Shown one piece after another: positions 12,458-12,528 of a stretch of DNA of 12,528 bases (the first letter of the stretch is position 1; each line of letters opens with the position of its first letter). The position numbers were made by a program, and so were the translations under genes. This DNA comes from JAAXTX01 sp035560715. GTDB lineage: Bacteria > Patescibacteriota > Minisyncoccia > Moranbacterales > UBA1568. Below the pieces are notes generated by a model. It searched no databases. It was not told the DNA's origin and worked only from the letters and a program-made list of their open reading frames with translations. The DNA lies in contig DATMYW010000057.1 in the NCBI GenBank assembly GCA_035560715.1, positions 1 to 12,528 of the forward strand, read 5' to 3'.

Positions 12458-12528
12458 GATATGAACCCTAAACATGAACTGGCCCCCTTTTTCTGAACCG
12501 AAGTTTATAATTGAGAACGACACGAATG

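Larger units (their letters stand above)
12323..12495 (+). repeat. Repeat module, copy 2
   Basis: Same order as copy 1: gene tail (AACAGCTTCTCTCCCGAT), hairpin terminator (12365-12397), GGCTTCACAGAG, GACGCTTGCGACATCT, GAGGGAGTATGATGATATG, then the weaker match ending near CCCTTTTTCTG. Here the tail follows a non-coding stretch after the hydrolase, so it is not the end of a functional gene. Confidence 0.8.

Noticed and set aside
9090..12528. CRISPR array or classical integron
   Set aside because: The repeats are few, about 170 bases long and separated by whole genes rather than short spacers; no attC-type core sites (RYYYAAC/GTTRRRY pairs) or integrase were seen.

Overview
The window looks like a piece of a bacterial chromosome with about 50-55% GC and the standard genetic code (TGA, TAG and TAA all end genes). 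Three things hint at a member of the candidate phyla radiation (Patescibacteria, perhaps a Peregrinibacteria-like lineage): a TrmB-type sugar regulator, a multi-membrane ArnT/PMT-like glycosyltransferase, and many orphan proteins. No rRNA, ribosomal protein or other marker gene is present, so this is only a moderate inference. Eight of the twelve genes called with confidence lack a clear Shine-Dalgarno; 1857, 9285, 10052 and 11490 have good ones.

Left part (1-2800). Two rho-independent terminators (25-51, 152-178) close whatever lies to the left. A TrmB-family regulator (1029 to 250, minus) is divergent from an operon of a secreted beta-rich protein (1146-1814) and a class I methyltransferase (1857-2744). 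The two promoters overlap face to face and contain dyads, as expected of an autoregulating switch.

Middle part (2800-7725). A GH28 polygalacturonase-like enzyme with a membrane anchor or signal (4440 to 2821, minus) is convergent with the methyltransferase across a shared bidirectional terminator. It is divergent from a glycosyltransferase (4624-6270). Then come a PhnB-like VOC protein (6476-6958), a palindromic repeat, and a DUF1801-YdeI/OmdA fusion protein (7142-7723).

Defence part (7726-9089). A complete AbiE toxin-antitoxin pair lies on the minus strand: the AbiEi antitoxin first, the AbiEii nucleotidyltransferase toxin second. A promoter and a perfect 7+1+7 operator-like palindrome lie in front.

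Right part (9090-12528). Genes here, all on the plus strand, are separated by copies of a repeated intergenic module: a hairpin terminator (ending in ACCCGGGTTTTTGA) followed 30 bases on by a conserved element with GGGAGTATGAT in a promoter-like setting. Two copies are nearly full length (about 11299-11475 and 12323-12495); decayed or partial copies are at 9090-9105, 9849-9930 and perhaps 7078-7141. Between them are two unrecognised proteins (9285-9770 and 10052-11044), a doubtful ORF or gene remnant (to 11321), and an alpha/beta hydrolase with a full catalytic triad (11490-12287). The gene-module-gene-module layout is the most unusual structure in the window.
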